A DNA stretch of 6,150 nucleotides, taken from positions 1-6,150 of the forward strand of contig CALBEV010000006.1 in assembly GCA_937891045.1 (NCBI GenBank). Reading direction: 5' to 3'. The notes beneath the pieces are model-generated. The model did no database searches, was not told where the DNA came from, and was given only the letters and a program-made list of their open reading frames with translations. The position numbers were made by a program, and so were the translations under genes. This document shows, piece after piece, positions 5,639-6,150 of this stretch (the stretch's first letter is position 1; each line of letters begins with the position of its first letter). Origin of the DNA: an uncultured Burkholderiales bacterium (GTDB lineage: Bacteria > Pseudomonadota > Gammaproteobacteria > Burkholderiales > Burkholderiaceae).

Positions 5639-6150
5639 TCAATGCTTGGAGGGCTCGTCGTCATTGAGTTCGTTCAGCTTGTGGTTGATGCCTGAGACGG
5701 TTTTGCGAATGGCGTCCACGCGGCTATGAAACTCTTCGAGTTTCTTTTCTTTTTCAATTTTGGCCTGCATCAACGCTTCAGCTTCATGGGCCATGTCTTC
5801 GGCTGATTTTTTGACAGGTGCTGCAATGGGTGGCTTCGTCTTGCTGTGGCTTGAAGCTGGCGCAATGGCGTTGCTGCTGTGAGGCTCAGAATGTGCTGAT
5901 TCGGTAGCCTTGCCCGAGGGGCTCGATTTCAAACCACCGGTGTCGGGCAAGGACACGATGTGGTCTGCCAAATGCTCTTTGCCTATGCCCGCCTGGTTGT
6001 CAGTGATGGCGTCTTTGCCAGCACCTTGCAGGTTGTCGTGCAAAGCGTCTTGGCCAACACCTTGGCGGTTGTCTTTCAAGCTGTCTTGCGCAACGCCTTG
6101 CAGGTTGTCGTGCAAAGCGTCTTGGCCAACACCTTGGCGGTTGTCTTTCA
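5639..6150 (-). CDS. Unrecognised repeat protein with coiled-coil-like C terminus (N terminus outside the window)
   Basis: An open frame that runs off the right edge and ends at a TGA at 5641-5639; 169 residues are visible. I do not recognise the family and assign no function. Visible residues 1-59 are 12-residue repeats, consensus L-x-D-N-x-Q-G-V-G-Q-D-A, in two alternating versions (LKDNRQGVGQDA and LHDNLQGVAQDS). They decay through ITDNQAGIGKEH into a degenerate sixth unit at 60-71 (LADHIVSLPDTG). Residues 72-114 are a low-complexity linker rich in Ser, Pro, Ala, Lys and His. Residues 115-162 are strongly charged with spaced hydrophobics (Met, Leu, Ile, Val) and look like an amphipathic helix or coiled coil. 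No signal peptide or membrane segment is visible, but the true start is missing. A TTG at 6115 could act as a start but lies inside a repeat unit, and the frame stays open above it. Regular codon phasing of the repeats supports real coding. The gene converges on the CNNM gene with a 15-bp gap. Confidence 0.72.
   Translation of the reverse strand, partial: KDNRQGVGQDALHDNLQGVAQDSLKDNRQGVGQDALHDNLQGAGKDAITDNQAGIGKEHLADHIVSLPDTGGLKSSPSGKATESAHSEPHSSNAIAPASSHSKTKPPIAAPVKKSAEDMAHEAEALMQAKIEKEKKLEEFHSRVDAIRKTVSGINHKLNELNDDEPSKH
6008..6150. repeat. 72-bp tandem DNA repeat (two 36-bp coding units), continuing past the window edge
   Basis: Bases 6024-6078 and 6096-6150 are identical over all 55 positions, at an offset of 72 bases. 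Each 72-bp period holds two 36-bp units, one per 12-residue protein repeat, on the minus strand. The unit boundaries are 6008-6043, 6044-6079, 6080-6115 and 6116 onward. The 17 bases between the identical blocks (6079-6095) differ from the matching stretch at 6007-6023, so the left end has diverged. A more diverged 36-bp unit lies at 5972-6007. The identity runs to the last base of the window, so the copy number is unknown. Confidence 0.93.

Noticed and set aside
5631..5649. Small inverted repeat CAAGC/GCTTG between the CNNM gene and the repeat-protein gene
   Set aside because: Only 5 bp with a 6-base loop, no T run on either strand, and partly inside the end of the repeat-protein gene. Too weak to call a bidirectional terminator.
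6113..6115. TTG at 6115 as the start of the repeat-protein gene
   Set aside because: It is the first codon of an internal repeat unit. The frame continues open to the window edge with another full unit in phase, so the true start is almost certainly outside.

Overview
The window looks like ordinary chromosomal DNA from a betaproteobacterium of the order Burkholderiales, most likely Comamonadaceae-like. This rests on protein resemblance: the dCTP deaminase, the RhlE-type helicase and the ApaH all read like that group. Moderately high GC with heavy use of TTG (Leu) and CAA (Gln) codons fits too. The assignment is inference from recall, not from a search. I see no phage, insertion sequence, CRISPR array or toxin cassette.

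Layout. Bases 1-53 are the 3' part of a tRNA-Asp (anticodon GTC, encoded CCA), followed at once by a UUCG-loop intrinsic terminator. A 373-residue exported BMP-family substrate-binding protein comes next on the + strand, without transporter genes beside it. Then come dcd (dCTP deaminase) and a DEAD-box RNA helicase of the RhlE group, both on the + strand. The helicase meets apaH (minus strand) tail to tail, and their stop codons overlap. ApaH is divergent, with a 35-bp gap, from a + strand CNNM/CBS/CorC_HlyC membrane transporter resembling E. coli YtfL. The right edge holds the 3' part of an unrecognised minus-strand gene. Its visible N-terminal portion is a tandem 12-residue repeat encoded by a near-perfect 72-bp DNA repeat, followed by a Ser/Pro/Lys-rich linker and a coiled-coil-like tail.

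How the genes relate. They are mostly single housekeeping units rather than a pathway: pyrimidine nucleotide supply (dcd), RNA remodelling (helicase), Np4N hydrolysis and removal of nucleotide caps from RNA (apaH), cation or polyamine export (CNNM) and solute binding (BMP). dcd and the helicase lie in the same direction 93 bp apart, but each has a candidate -10 of its own. Possible promoters at the helicase and apaH sit so close to the start codons that leaderless or nearly leaderless mRNAs are possible.

The least explained element is the repeat protein at the right edge. I do not see evidence for a novel multi-gene system in this window. All gaps between genes are shorter than 100 bp.
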